DNA of 64,000 nucleotides from Heterohyrax brucei (GCA_028571685.1 CM053141.1:75811833-75875832), one strand, 5' to 3'. Counted from the first letter of the stretch, positions 9,213-22,204 are shown. Notes: generated from the letters alone by a model not told the origin. A program made the numbers and translations.

Positions 9213-12050
9213 TATTAGGTGCTGTCAAGTCTGTTGCAACTCACAGACACCCCAAGCACAACAGAGCTAAACACCATCTGGTGCTGCACCATCCTCAAAG
9301 TCACTGACACACTTGAGCCCATTGCTGCAGCCACTGTGTCATCTCATCTCATTGAGGGTCTTCTCCTTTTTCACTGACCTGCTAAGCATGATGTCCATCT
9401 CTAGGGACTCGTCATTCCTGATAATATGTCCAGTAAATGTGAGACATAGTCTTGCTGTCCTGATTTCTAAAGAGTGTTCTGGTTGTACTTCTTACAAGAT
9501 AGATTTATTTGTTCTTTTAATAGTCCATGGTATCTTCAGTATGCTTCTCCAACACCATTCAAAGGTGTCAATTCTTACTTGGTCTTTTTTAATCCTTGTC
9601 CAGTTTTTGAGGTGAATATTAGGCGATTGAAAACATGATGGCTTGGGTCAGGTGTGCTTTACTCTTCAAGGCAGCATCTTTGCTTTTCAACACTTGAAAG
9701 AGATCTTTTGCCCCATATTTGCCTGATGCGATACTTTTCTTGATTTCTTGACTGCTGCTTTCATTGCTGTTGACTGTGGATCCAAGTGAAATGAATACCT
9801 TGACAGTGTTGCTTATTGGTCCAGTTGTGAATATTCTGCTCACAACTGTTGAAGTGTAATCCATACTGAAGCCTTTTATCTTCATCAGGAAGTTCTTCAA
9901 GTCCTCTTCACTTTTAGCAAGAAAGTTGTATCATCAGCATAACATACGTTGTTAATGAGTCTTCCTCCAATCTTAAAGCCCCGTTCTTCTACAAAAATTT
10001 GCTCAGCCTGCAGACTGAATAGGTATAGTGAAAGGATGCAACTCCGATGCATACCTTTCCTGACTTAAAACCATGCAATATTTCCTGGGTCTCTTCAAAC
10101 AATTGTCTTTTGATCTGTGTATGGTCCCTCATGAGCACAATTAAGTATTCTAGAATTCTTATTCTTCACAATGTTATTACTAATTTGTTATGATCTACAC
10201 AATCGCATGCTTTTGCATAGTCAGTAAAACAAAAGGAAACATCTTCCTGACATTCTGGGCTTTCAGCCAGGATCCATCTGATGACAGCAGTGATATTCCT
10301 GGTTCCACTTGTCTGAATTCAGGTTGAATTTCTGGCAGTTCACTGTTGATATACTGTTGCAGCTGCTTTTGAAGGAAAATTGTACTTGTTGTAATATTAA
10401 TGTTATTATTTGATAATTTTTCCATTTGTTTGGATCACTTTTCTTGGGAATAGGCATAAATATGAATCTCCTCAGTCAGCTGACCAAGTAGCTGTCTTCC
10501 CAATTTCTTGGCATAGACAAATGAGCAGTTCCAGTGCTGCATCTGTTTGTTGAAGCATCTCAATTGGTACTCCATCAATTTCTGGAGCCTTGGTTTTCAC
10601 CAGTGCTTTTGCGGCTGGGACTTCCTTCGTTACCATCCGTTCCTGATTATTTGTACACTACTTCCTGAAATGACCCAACATGGACAAATTCTTTTTTGTT
10701 ATAGTGACTCTGGATATTCCTTGCATCTCTTTTGATGCTTCTTGTGTCGTTTAATATTTCCCCCATAGACTCCTTCACTATTAGAACTTGCAGTTTGAAT
10801 TTTTCCTTGCGCTCTATCAGCTTAAGAAATGCCCAGCATATTCTTCCCTTTTAGTTTTCTAATTCCAGGTCTTTGCACAGGTCACTATAATATTTAACTT
10901 TGTCTTCTTGAAATGCGTTCAAGTTTTCTGTTCAGCTCATTTATCGTTTTCTCATTTTACTTTACCTACTTGACATTCAAGAGGTTTATAGTCTCTTCAG
11001 ATGTCCATTTTGGTCTTTTCTTTCTTTCCTATTTTTTCAATAGCGTCTTGCTCTCTTCATATGGGATGTCCTTGATGTCACTCCACAACTTGTCTGGTCT
11101 TTAGCCATTATTGTTCAGCATATCAAATCTATTCTTGAGATGGTTTGTAAATTTAGGTGATATATACTCAAGGTCATGCTGTGACTCTTGTGAATTTGTT
11201 CTAATTTTCCTTCAGTTTCAACTTGAGCTTCCTTATGAGCAATTGATGATCTATTCTGCAACTAGCCACTGGCCTTGTTCTGAGTGATGATTTTGAGCCT
11301 TTCCATCAGCTCTCTCCACAGATGTAGTCAATTTGATTTCTGTGTATTCCATGTGGTGAGATCTATCTGTATAGCCATTTATGTTGGTGAGAAAAGGTAT
11401 TTGCAATGAAGAATCTATTGATTTTGCAAAATTTTATCATGCAATCTCCAGCATCATTTCTATTACCAAGGCTACATTTGTCAACTACCATGTTCAATCA
11501 ATATCAGACTGCAGCAGTTGGCAAATGTTTTCAATTTCTTCATCTTTAGCCTTAGTGGTTGGTGTGTATATTTGAATAATAGTCATATTAACTGGTTTTC
11601 CTTGTAGACATATAGATATCATCACTGACAGCATTTTTACTTCAAGATAGCTCTTCTTTTTGATGATGAATGCAACATCATTCTTCTTCAAGCCCCCATT
11701 CCTAGCATAGTAGACCATATAATTGTTCAATTCAAAATGGCCAATACCAGTCCATTACAGCTCACTAGTACCTTGGATATTGATGTTTACATGTTCTATT
11801 TCACTTTTGATGATTTCCAATTTTCCTAGGTTCATACTTTGTACATTCCATGTTCTGATTTTTAATGGATATTTTCAGGTGTTTCTTCTCATTTTCAGTT
11901 GTGCCACATCAGCAAATGCTATTTTTCAGAATGACACTTGTTTAATTAGTATGTCTCCTGTGTCTCTGCTCACCTTTGACAGTGTCTCAGCCTTTCCTGG
12001 CTGTAACAGTTTTGAAAAGTACTGATGGGATATTTTGAAAAGTATCTCAC
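9213..12050 (-). mobile_element. Near-full-length RTE-clade LINE, degraded
   Basis: Minus-strand RTE retrotransposon of the afrotherian type. Its 3' end is at the left (ggtgctgtcaagtctgttgc, similar to the AfroSINE tail). Reverse-transcriptase coding sequence fills about 9300-10700. The endonuclease lies at the right: the frame at 11494-11730 encodes KKNDVAFIIKK, then QGKPVNMTIIQIYTPT, an APE-type endonuclease segment. Frames are broken throughout. The element is about 2.8 kb against a usual length near 3.2 kb for the clade. The enzyme would nick DNA and prime reverse transcription from its own and probably AfroSINE tails; this copy cannot. Confidence 0.8.
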
Positions 12051-12129
12051 AATTTGAGATGATCCAATGTTTTCTTATAATTCACCTGGGGTTGTGGGTG
12101 TTTGGGAAGAACACCACAGAGATGAAATG

Positions 12130-12262
12130 CTCTCCTCATCACGTCATATCAAGGGATATATGATTTCAACATCAGAACACTGATGATATTCACCTTGATC
12201 ACTTAGTTAAGGTGATCTCTGCCAGGTTTCTCTGTAGTAAAGTTATTGTTTTCTACCTTGAA
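12130..12262 (-). repeat. Ancient L1 3'-UTR fragment
   Basis: Contains 'tgatcacttagttaaggtgatctctgccaggtttctctgtagtaaag', the same motif series as at 18590-18640. Both match the 3' UTR of old L1M elements. Confidence 0.5.
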
Positions 12263-12537
12263 TGTAAGTCACCAAGTCCAGTCCACACTCAAGGGAAGAG
12301 GAATTAAACCTCAGCTGCAAGGTGGAGTATCCATGTATATTATTTGTAATTCTTCTCTAAAGAAGATATGTCTTTTCTCCCTAGTTTGTTGTTTATTTAA
12401 TCACTCTTATCTGTATCCACTCCTGGATTTTATATTATTCTTTGAGTTATAAGCTAATGCAGTGATTATTTTGTTGCTCAGTTTGTCTGAGTTTTAACTG
12501 TTAGGAGTTTTTTCAGGTTGGATCTCTTGTACATTAG

Positions 12538-12569
12538 CCAAGCCAAGTGCCGTCTAATCGGACTCATGG
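12538..12569 (-). repeat. Tail-only AfroSINE insertion, 32 bp
   Basis: Minus-strand copy of just the SINE tail (ccaagccaagtgccgtctaa). It is flanked by the direct repeat CATTAG at 12532-12537 and 12570-12575. The size and flanking repeats fit target-primed insertion with extreme 5' truncation. Confidence 0.65.
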
Positions 12570-12589
12570 CATTAGACACCCCGTTTTTT

Positions 12590-14840
12590 CTTTTAACTTA
12601 AAAAAAGTATTTTAAATGCTTTAAATGACAACTTACATTCCAAGTCAATTTGCCATATAACCCCCCCAGACACACCATTATACAACTGTAGCTGCTGTCC
12701 CTACCCTATGACAGCACACTTCTCCTTTCTACTCTGTACTTCCCACTCCATTCAGCCAGCTCCTCTCCCTCTCCACACTCTCATCTGGCCTCTACACAGG
12801 AGCTGCTCAGACAGCCTCAGGTGTGTATTTAAACCAAGAGGAACACTCTTCCCCACCTTCACTCTGTATCTTATAGTCCAGTCCAATCTTTGTCTGATGA
12901 GTTGGCTTCAGTACTGATTTCAGTTCTGGGCTAACAGAATCCAAGGGAGGTGTCCACAGGGGACCCTCCAGTCTGATGGATCATCGCATTAAGCCTTTTG
13001 ATAGAGTTATAGCTTAAACAGCCATTTTTCTCCTGCTACATCAGAGACTTAATGTGCTCCCTGTCAGGGCAGTCACTGATGGTGGCTGGGCTCCATTTAT
13101 TTCTTCTGGTTTCATACGGATGTAGTCTCTGAATCATATGACCCCCCTGTCTCATAGATTTATGTTTTCCTTATGTCTTTGATGTCCTTCATTCTCCTTT
13201 GCTCCAAGTGGATTGGGACCAATTCATGCTACCTCTATGGTCACTTGCTAACTTTTAAGACCTCAGACTCCACTCATCTAAGTATATGCAGAACATTTTC
13301 TTAAAAAAAAAAAAAAGTTATGTCAATTGATCCAGGTGTCCCCTGAAATCATAGTATCCAGACCCCTGCCCTGCTACTCTGCCTTCAAAATGTTGGGTTG
13401 TGTTTAGGAAACCTCTTAGCTCTTGGTATAGTCCAGGTGTGCTAATTTTCTTTCTGCTATGTGCTGTCCTTCCTTTCACCTAACTCAATTTGTATCTATC
13501 TATACTATGAATACTTGCCTCCCTCCCTCTCCACCAACCTTGTAACCATCAAAGATTATTTTCTTCTGCACTTTAACCTTTTCTTGAGTCCTTACAATAG
13601 TGGCCTTATGCAGAAATTGTCCTTTTGCAACTAATTTCATTCCACATAATGTCTTCTAGATAATTCCACATTATGAGATGTTTCCTGAGATCATTATTCT
13701 TTATTATTGCATAGTATTCTATTGTGTGAATATTCCATAGTTTGTTTATCCATTCTTCTGTTGATAGGCACCTGGGTTGATTCCATCTTTTTGCTGTTGT
13801 GGACAGTTCTGCAATAAACATGGGTGTCCATATATTTATGTATGTGACAGCTCTTATTTCTCTGGGATATATTCCAAGAAGTGAGATTGCTGAGCCATAT
13901 GGCATTTCAATTTCTAGCATATTAGGAAAGTACCAATCGATTTCCAAAGTAGTTGTACAATTTTACACTCCCATTAGTTGTATAGAAGAGTTCCAGTCTT
14001 TCTACAACCTTCCTAAGATTTATTATTTTGTATTTTTTAGATTATTACCAGCCTTATAGGGGTGAGATGGTATCTCATTGTAGTTTTGATTTGGACCTCT
14101 CTGACGGATAATGATCATGAGCATTTCCTCATGTATCTGTTAGCTGCCTGGATGTCTGCTTTTTCCATGTTTTAATTTGGTTATTTGTCTTTTGGTTGTT
14201 GAGGTTTTGAAATACCTTGTAGATTAGGGAAATTAGATGCTGATCAAATTTGTGGTAGCCAAAATTTTTATCCCAGTCTATAGGTAGGCTTTTTACTCTT
14301 TTGGTGAAGTCTTTGGATAAGTTAAGTGTTTGATTTTTAGCAGTTCCCATTTGTCTTTTTTCTCTTCTGCTCTTTGTGCACTGTAGTAATATTTTGTAGT
14401 CTGTTTAAGCTGTGTATTCGGGCTCACAACGTAGTCCCCATTTTTTCTTCCATGATCTTTACTGTTTTAGATTCTATATTTAAGTCTTTGGTCTGTATCA
14501 CGTTAATTTCTATGCAGGGTGTGGGATGTAAGTCTCATTTCATTTTTTTGCAGATGGATATCCAGCTATGCCACACCATTTGTTAAAGAGACTGTCTTTT
14601 CCCCAGTTTATGGATTCTGTGCTGAGTCTTTTTTCTTTATGTGTTTTAATCTTTTTAAATGTTGGTGGCTTTGTACTCCTGAAACTGTGTGTTTTTTCCT
14701 GTGTTTTTATTTCAGTACATACGATTGATAGTTTCCATTATGGTTACCTTAGTATTTACCCTAGTTTTTCTAAATTTAAGCCAAACCTTGATTTCTTTAT
14801 ATTGCCTTCACTTATTCTCCATATGAAAGATCAGTGACTA
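12590..14840 (-). mobile_element. L1 3' portion: ORF2 C-terminus and 3' UTR (-)
   Basis: The 3' UTR occupies 12590-13600 and is homologous to the segments at 40655-41365, 48560-49500 and 52805-53750. The ORF2 C-terminal region follows to about 14840. The frame at 13606-13947 encodes a degenerate GIYPREIRA...WNQPRCLSTEEWINKLW segment typical of L1 ORF2 C-termini. Several frameshifts break the frame. The reverse transcriptase and endonuclease are absent before ORF1-like sequence begins. Confidence 0.8.
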
Positions 14841-14849
14841 CACTTTCTT

Positions 14850-15900
14850 TTTAAATCTCTCTTTTTTGGTAATCAAGTTTACTTAATGACATCCCTATTT
14901 TCAGTGTTTTGCTTTTGAGATATTTATGTGATTCCTGTATTTGAGCTGATATCCAGTAGCTCTGTTCTTCATTTTGGTGTTCAGTGTTACTGATTTCCTA
15001 ACCAAAGGATTCCCTTTAGTAATTCTTGTAATTTTGGTTTGGTATTTAAAAATTCCCTAAATTTCTGTTTATCTGGAAATGTCTTAATTTCACCATCACA
15101 ATTTTACTGGATATATAATTCTTAGTTGGCAATTATTTTCCTTCAAGGTTTTGCATATGACCTCCCATTGCCTTCTTGCCATCATGGTTTCTGCTGAGTA
15201 GTCCAAGCTTAGTTTTATTGATTTTTCTTTCTATTTTTGTTTATCCCTAACAACCTTTAAAATAGTCTTCTTATCTTTAGTTTTGGGAAGTTTGATTATA
15301 ATATATCTTGGTGTCTTTCTTTGGAATCTACCTTCTGTGGAGTTTGATGAGTTCCTTTCTTTGGAGAATGACATTTAGAAATCAAGAGCTGGATAGATAT
15401 CTTCTTATCTTTCATGATATCAGTGAAGTTTTCTGTCAACAAATCTTCAACAATTCTGTCTGTGTTTTCCATTATCCTCTCCTCTTCTGGTACTCCAATC
15501 ACTTGTAGACAATCCCCTTTGATAGAGTTCCACATAGTTCTTAGTGCTTCTTGATTCTTGGCTGGCTCTTGATTCTTAATTCTTGTATCTGGTTTTTCCA
15601 CAAATACATTGATGTCATGTCCTTTTTCATCATCCTCACAAATTTGGCCTTTCCACTGTCTCAGTTCTATTCAGTTGTCTAATTTTGTAATTTTATTACT
15701 AATTTTCTTAATTTCTAATTCTTGCCAGTCAATGCTCTTTTGCAGCCTGTTCAGTTTGTCTTTATATTCTGCCACCTTTTGTGTCATCTCCTTCCTAATC
15801 TCTTGAAGAGCTCTAAATAATTAATCTATTGTATCCTAGGAAGTTACTTTGTTCTGGAAAATTTGAATCTTTGATTTGGGAGCTTTCTGAAGTCATAATG
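14850..15900 (-). mobile_element. L1 ORF1 relic (-)
   Basis: The frame at 15296-15601 encodes QVIGVPEEERIMENTDRIVEDLLTENF, which is the RRM-domain hallmark of L1 ORF1p, the RNA-binding chaperone that coats L1 RNA. Its C-terminal portion is disrupted by a foreign-looking 44-bp patch at 15349-15392. ORF1 is followed directly by ORF2 C-terminal sequence, so the enzymatic part of ORF2 was deleted or this is a junction of two elements. Confidence 0.7.
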
Positions 15901-16930
15901 ATCTGCCTCTTTAAGTAATTTGAAATTGACTGTTGTTTTCAAGACATCAGTAAGTTGTATTTATTTATTTTATGTTTGCCTGCTGTGTTCTAGCTTCTTG
16001 TTTTACTCTGTTTTGAAATGTCCAAATAGGCTGGCGGTATGTAATAGCTGGTAATTGTTTCCTTCAAAGCTCTAATGTCCTGTTTCCAAGTGGTTAGAAC
16101 TGTTACTAGACCTGTGAACATAAGAGTCCATTTATGTTTCTTTTATGGAATTCAGCTCGGATGTCCATGTAGCTAGTCACTAAGTGTATGGTGCAGGCTC
16201 TCAACTACTGTCCTACATGGGCATGGGTGACTGCTATAGGCACGAGTATCTGGCTGCAGCTGCTGAGAAAGGCAGAGGGTTCACAGCCATCCCTAAGTAT
16301 CTGTGAGAATGATGTGTTCCCCTCTTATGTTTGAATCTCGGTGAAAAACTGTTTCTTCCCTCAATTTCTGACTGAGAAGAGTCAGCAGATTTTTTGTTCT
16401 TTCCTCCTTCCCCTTATTTTTAAAATGTTCCCTATCTGATCTTGGAAAATTGTTCAGGGTGGGCTTAAGGAGTCTTAATTCCAGCTCAGTTAATGACATC
16501 AGACTCCAGAGCTAGGAACACTGCAGAGAAGGGAAGGGGAAAGCACTGGGAGAAGGGAGAGAGGTTTATTTCCAGGGAAATATTTAGGCCTACACAGTAG
16601 ACTACGCACAAAAATTTAGCTTTTGACAATCTTTTCCTGTTTTTCACTGATTCTGGAGATACAGTTAGGTTCTCCTGTCAGTTTCTCCTGCTGGGGAGAA
16701 TGCTCTCCAACTACTACGTTCAGCTTAGCAAGCTGACCACCACCATTTTCAGAGGATCAGGTCTGGTGAGTCCTATTCTCCCTTCTCCATTGTTCAGTCC
16801 AATTTCTCAACTTTCTCTTTGATGTTCTGAGCTCCTAGGGTGTCATATATAATGGATTCACTTGTTCTTTTGACTCAGAGGGGTCAAAAGAAGTGTTTGG
16901 CTACTCTGATATCTTGGCTCTGCCTCTACT
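15900..16930 (-). mobile_element. L1 5' UTR-like region (-)
   Basis: Continues from ORF1 towards the 5' end and finishes at 'ctctgatatcttggctctgc', which resembles the complement of an L1 5' start (CAAGATGG type). It parallels 47040-47990. No coding frame is expected here. Confidence 0.5.
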
Positions 16931-18870
16931 TACTTATTTTTATTACTTTGTTATGTTTTGGCACCATGTGGCATTGTATTTCCTCTGCTCCTTACCCTAG
17001 AATCATCTATTTCCCTGAGGAGTCTGAGTTCCTTTCTTTGGAGAATGATGTTTAGAAATCAATAGCTGGGCACTGATTGTGGTCATTGCTACCAGGTATC
17101 TATATTCCTCATGCTTTCAGTGTGCAGAGCAAGGAAATAAATGTATGTACATTAATTCAGATGTATGTATACTAGTCTATGCTTACTCAAATATCTATAT
17201 TTGTATACTGATATATAAAAATAAACATAAGTTAATATGACTACCTCAACTCAATCTAGAACTACATGGTTCAGTCTAGTCCTCTCCCCTTGTGTTTTTG
17301 TAACTTCTTTCTCTAATAAACCTAGCTCTTGTTTTCAGTTTTTTCAACCCCAGTAAAAAAACAGTTTCAGAATTACTAACCCGTTTACCACTATGAGAAG
17401 CAAATTTGCAGACTATAATACAATGTTTGTATATAGTTTTTTAACATGAAAGTATCTGGTGAAAACATCATTTCCGAAGTAACTGAGGTCAGCTCCTTCA
17501 GTGAGGTTTTGTCACATACTTATCATACAGTTAGATTCATTTGTCTGAGTCTGCATTTCATGCTGGGATTGCAACCTCCCCTATTTCCTGGTAGATTTTT
17601 GAAATCTGAATATTGCAAAAGTCCTACAGATTTTGACAAATGCAACAAATCATGCCTTCACTACCCAGTACCATATAGAACAATTCTGTCACCTGACAAA
17701 ATTCCCCCATACAGCCCCTTTGTAGTCAACCACTTTTCCTTTCTCAAGCCCCTGGCAACAACTTAACTGTTTTCCATTCCTATAGTTATGTCTTTTCAAT
17801 AATATTATATAAATGGAATCATATAATATGTAGCCTTTTGGGTCTTGCTTCTTCAGCAAAGTGCATTTAAGCTTCATCCCTGATGCAGAAATCAATAGCT
17901 GATTTTTTTCTTGAGAAGTATCCTATTGTATGGATATACCACTGTTCATCCATTCATCTACTGTTTGAAACCAATGGTTGTTTCCAATTTCTGAAATAAT
18001 GAATAAAGCTGCTGTAAACCATCACATAACAGTTTCTGTATGAACATAATGTCTCAGTTCACTTGGGTAAATGTTGTTTTAAGCCTCTAAATTTTGCGGT
18101 AATTTATTACAGGTTAATTTGTTATTATTAATAACTAATACTATTTTTTTTCTCAATCATCTGAGTGTAAGTTACAGATGCCATTTACAAGAAATACCTC
18201 AGTGTATACATCTTACAGTATAGGACATTCCATTGTAAAACTATGGTAAAATTATCAAAATTAGTATCTAATTTGCAACCTTACCCAAATTTTGGTAGCT
18301 GTCTTAATAGTGCCAATTATAACAAAAGGAAAATCCCAGGTCATCTGTTAGATTCCACTATCACAGTTCTTTATCTTTAATTTAGAAAGTTTCCTCAGTC
18401 ATTGTCTTTCACCACATCGACATTTTTAAAAGGATAAACCAATTAATTCTGTTTATGTTCCACAGTTTGTGTTTATCTACTGTTTCCTTATTATTGGATT
18501 CAGAAATAACATCTTTGACTGAAATACATATCATCTCTGAAGACCCATTATGTCAATTTGCACAATTCTTAGTGATGTCAGCTTTGAACTCTTGATTAAG
18601 GTGGTGTCTGCTACATTTCTCAACTATAAAGTGGCTATTTTCTCTTGTAATTAGTATGTAGTACTATGATACTTTGAAATTACTCAGGTATCCTGTTTCT
18701 GATTCAACTTTTACCCTCTACTTTTAGTATTTATTGATGATTCTTGAATGGGCTAGTTATTACTATGAAGATTGTCAAAAGCGTCACTTTTTTTAGTTGG
18801 AATCATGCTAGTATAAGGAATGGACTTCATTCCCTAGCATTTATTCATTGTGTCAGTATGAAAAATGTGT
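16931..18870 (-). mobile_element. Ancient L1 (L1M-age) fragments (-)
   Basis: A patchwork of old L1 3' UTR and ORF2 end sequence. The stretch 17029-17120 has the 'tttggagaatg..tttagaaatcaa' motif. 17660-18085 follows the L1 3' end series (cccctggcaacaact, ggaatcatataatatgtagcc). 18580-18770 has the 'cttgattaaggtggtgtctgc' series. All are non-coding. Confidence 0.55.
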
Positions 18871-19004
18871 TAGGATGAAATGTGGTAACGTTAAACATAG
18901 GATTTTCTTTTCTGCCCCATAATCATCTCCTCTCTTCTGCTTCTGCTATTCCCACCTCCTCTCTCCCACCCCTAAGCTTCAGAGGCTTAAAACGAAAAAA
19001 CAAA

Positions 19005-19210
19005 TCCGTTGTCCCCTAGTCAGTTCCAAACTCGTGGAGATGCCATATGTTATGCTACAGAATAGTACTACTCCATAGGATTGTCTTGACTGTAATCTTT
19101 AAGGAATCAAATCACCAGGTCTGTCTTCCACAACACTGCTGGGTGGGTTCTGAACACCAGTCTTTTAGGTTAGCAGTCAAATGCAAACTGTTTGTACCAC
19201 CACATTTATT
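19005..19210 (-). repeat. AfroSINE, long variant
   Basis: Minus-strand copy of the second AfroSINE type: gtcccctagtcagttcc, then 'ctccataggattgtcttgactg', a 'tcaccaggtctgtcttcc' block, and 'ttaggttagcagtcaaa'. It is strongly diverged. Confidence 0.65.
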
Positions 19211-19404
19211 TGCTTCAGAGAAGAGCTCAAAGAACTAGAGCCAACACAAAGTCAACTGAATTTATGAACAGAATTATTTTTTAATTTCTAGTCTTAATCA
19301 TATGTTGAGATATTATCCCAAGGCCTAAATTTAAAGAGTATCTTTACCTTTAAAGGGTAGCACGCAACAACATCCACTACATTTAAGGAACTCTAGTCAT
19401 GTAA

Positions 19405-19590
19405 TATTTAAGTGCCCAGGTACTAATCAAAAAGTTGGTAGTTCAGATCTACCCAGTATCTCCGTAGGAGAAAAACCTGATGATCCACTCCTGCAAAGAT
19501 TGCAGCCTAGAAAGCCCCATGGGGCCGTTGTCCTCTGTCACATAGAGTTGCTATGAGTCAAAGTTCATTCAAGGGTACCTAAGAACAACC
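19405..19590 (+). repeat. AfroSINE, variant with extra central block
   Basis: Has the central stretch 'gatgatccactcctgcaaagattgcagcctagaaagcc', which is missing from the short type, followed by the usual 'gttgctatgagtcaaag' tail. The same block appears in the copies at 29299-29435 (+) and 52021-52242 (-). Confidence 0.7.
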
Positions 19591-20190
19591 ACCACCACCA
19601 TTGTTTTGCTCTGTATAGATTAGTAGCAAAAAGTGAGTCTAGGGGAGGAAAAAGAAAATTAGTTAATAAATACAGTGTATTAATAAAAAGGCAAGGAAGA
19701 GTCCATTGGTGGCTGCTGTTTTCTTTCCTGCAACCAGTTATGGGGCATTAGTTGATACTTAACAGCATTCTTCCTCCTTTATGCATTTCATTTTCTTCCT
19801 TTCAACTAGTACATCAGTTTGTTGGGGTTCTTTACCTGGTGAGTAAGGCTAATCAAATCTTTTTTCCTGCAACCATACTCACTTATAAGCCAAAAAAACT
19901 TGATTTGGCTTCTTGGTTTCTTGCGTAGGATCATGGTTTCATGGGACTTCCCAGTTAACTGGCCTAGCGCTATGTTTATTGCTTCTGCTTTATCTGCTAC
20001 TTTGTAGCACAGTGTCTGTGGTCTTTAGAGCTTTCAAGTGGCTGTCTAAGGTTACAACTATTGGTCTCTACTCACCTGGACCAAAGATGAATAAGAAAAA
20101 TCAGGAATAGGAGGGAGAAATGAAATGTGCAGCTAATTGCCTCTATGAGCAACTGCTTCCTTTGTCACCAGAAAAACTAGATGGGGCCTA
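19591..20190. other. Unassigned intergenic sequence
   Basis: No feature recognised. A frame at 19913-20110 looks hydrophobic in translation but has no homology I can name and is treated as chance. Confidence 0.3.
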
Positions 20191-20200
20191 TCTACCATTA

Positions 20201-20398
20201 AAAAATAGAAACAAAAACAAAAAATAACAACAAAAAAAAACCCCAGTGTCGTTGAGTTGGATCTGACTCACAGTGACCCTAGAGGCTAGAGTAGAACTGC
20301 CCTCTAGAGTATTCAAGGAGCACCTGGTGGATTTTAACAGCCGACCTTTTGGTTAGCAGTGATAGCTCTTAACCCACTACACTAACAGGGTTTCCCGG
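20201..20398 (-). repeat. AfroSINE with exact target-site duplication
   Basis: Full minus-strand copy with an A-rich left end, cgttgagttggatctgactc, and head aacagggtttccc. The 10-bp direct repeat TCTACCATTA flanks it at 20191-20200 and 20399-20408, which fixes both boundaries. Confidence 0.92.
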
Positions 20399-20409
20399 TC
20401 TACCATTAC

Positions 20410-20860
20410 TAAGTCTTTTTTTTTTTTTTTAATTGTACTTTAGATGAAAGTTTGCAGAATGTACTGGTTTTTCATTGAACAGTTAGTACATATTGTTTTA
20501 TGACATTGGTTAGCGACTCCACAACATTGCCTTCTTGACCTTGGATTCCCCATTACTAGCTTTCCTGACCCTTCCTGCCTTCTAGTCCTTGCCCTTGGGC
20601 TGATGTTCTCCTTCAATTTTGTTGTGTTTTGTAGGCCTGTCTAATCTTTGGCTGAAGGGTGAACCTCAGGAATGACTTCATTACTGAGCTACAAGGGTGT
20701 CTGGGGGCCATATTCTCAGGATTTCTCCAGTCTTTGTCAGGCTAGTAAATTTGATCTTTTTTGTGAGTTAGAGTTTGCTTTCACATTTTTCCCCAGCTCT
20801 GTCTGGGACCCTCTGTTGTGATCCCTGCCAGAGCACCATTATTGAGCTTTTAATCAAAGA
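20410..20860 (-). mobile_element. L1 3' UTR fragment (-)
   Basis: Begins with a T run (20418-20431) that marks the poly(A) side of a minus-strand L1, then 'tgtactttagatgaaagtttgcag', similar to the 3' UTR series at 40655 ('tgtagtttaagtgaaag'). Truncated. Confidence 0.6.
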
Positions 20861-21300
20861 TTCTGTAGGAGAATCCTGATCACAAGGCTGAAAATACAGA
20901 ATAGAATTTCAAATTTCCATGGAATCCAGACTTTATGGAGCCATAGAAGCTGGGTAAAACCTTGAAACTACTTCCCTGAGATAACCTTATAAACCTTCTA
21001 TCAAAAATATTCCTTGAACTCTTCTTAAAACCAAGCAATAGTGTAATGTAACTCCAAAGAATGTCTGCTTTGAGCACTGAGCTCTTTTAAGAACTTTCTA
21101 TATGGGTTCGAACTGATAATACCAATTCAAGATTAGATAGGAAATGTATTTATGTTAATGAGGGAAGAACAACTCAGAAAAGGAAGGTGGGCGTGATTGC
21201 ACAACTTGAAGAATGTAATCAATGTCATTGAATTGTACATGTAGAAATTGTTGAATTAGTGTATGTTCTGCTGGTTATATTCTCAACATCAAAGAATAAA
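20861..21300 (+). mobile_element. L1 3' UTR and 3' end (+)
   Basis: Ends with 'gaatgtaatcaatgtcattgaattg', then 'agaaattgttgaattagtgtatg' and 'aataaaa', the standard end of this L1 3' UTR. The segment at 26270-26400 has a related but diverged end. It faces the minus-strand fragment to its left. Confidence 0.6.
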
Positions 21301-21614
21301 ACAGATTATTTGAAAACAAACAATAACTCTATTCTTCAGCCAGACCACTGATGTGCTTTTTGGTACAAGCAATTATGCTAGATCAAAACAGCAACATTTG
21401 CACAAGGGCAAAGATTAGAAAACAGGAAGGGTTAGCGATTCACGATGAAAGCAAAGTTGGAAGCCAGTGTGGAAATACAGAGGTGAGTGCTAGCATATTT
21501 TAGAGAATGAAACCAATGTCATGGGACACTTTATGTACAAGCTGCAGAACAGGAAACTAATTTATTCTGTGAACTTTCACCTAATGCACCACGTCCTGGA
21601 TTGAGTTATGTCCC

Positions 21615-22051
21615 TTTCTTAGTCATTTACTGCTGCTGCTGCTTTGTCTTTCACAGCCCAGTATGCTACAACTATAAATTCAGGGCACCAGCTCCACGGG
21701 AAGGCTTTCTCTTTTGGCTCTGGATAAAGGTTTTTGTTATCAATCCTTCCCTGGATTTCCAGCTTCTGAAGCACAGGGACCCCAGGTCCAAAGAAAATGC
21801 TCTGCTCCAGGTATTGCTTCTTGGTAGTGTGAGGTTTCCAACTATCTGCTCCAGCCAGCCTGTCCTTTACTGCCTCTCAGCAGGATACAGTCTTACACAG
21901 AGTCCTGCCTCACCAACACAACTACTGCCCATCCTCCCTCATTAACATTATAGAGGCAAAATTTACAACATATAGGAAAATCACCAGCGGGAACCATGGC
22001 CTAGTCAAATCACTACACACATTTTTGGGGGGTGCAATTCAATCCATTATA
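21615..22051 (-). mobile_element. Solo LTR, type A (-), inserted inside the (+) LTR
   Basis: Same family as its host, opposite orientation. The 5-bp direct repeat GTCCC flanks it at 21610-21614 and 22052-22056, the duplication size expected for this LTR class. It is shorter (437 bp) than the 523-544 bp sister copies because of an internal deletion. Confidence 0.85.
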
Positions 22052-22204
22052 GTCCCCCCAAAAATATATGTATCAATTTGGCTGGGCTATGATTTCCACT
22101 GTTGTGTGGCATCCTCCATTTTGTGATTTTCCTATGATGTAAATCCTACATCCCTGCTTGTGGTTAATAGGGCAACTTTGGGTCACGATAAAGAGGATTA
22201 GAGT

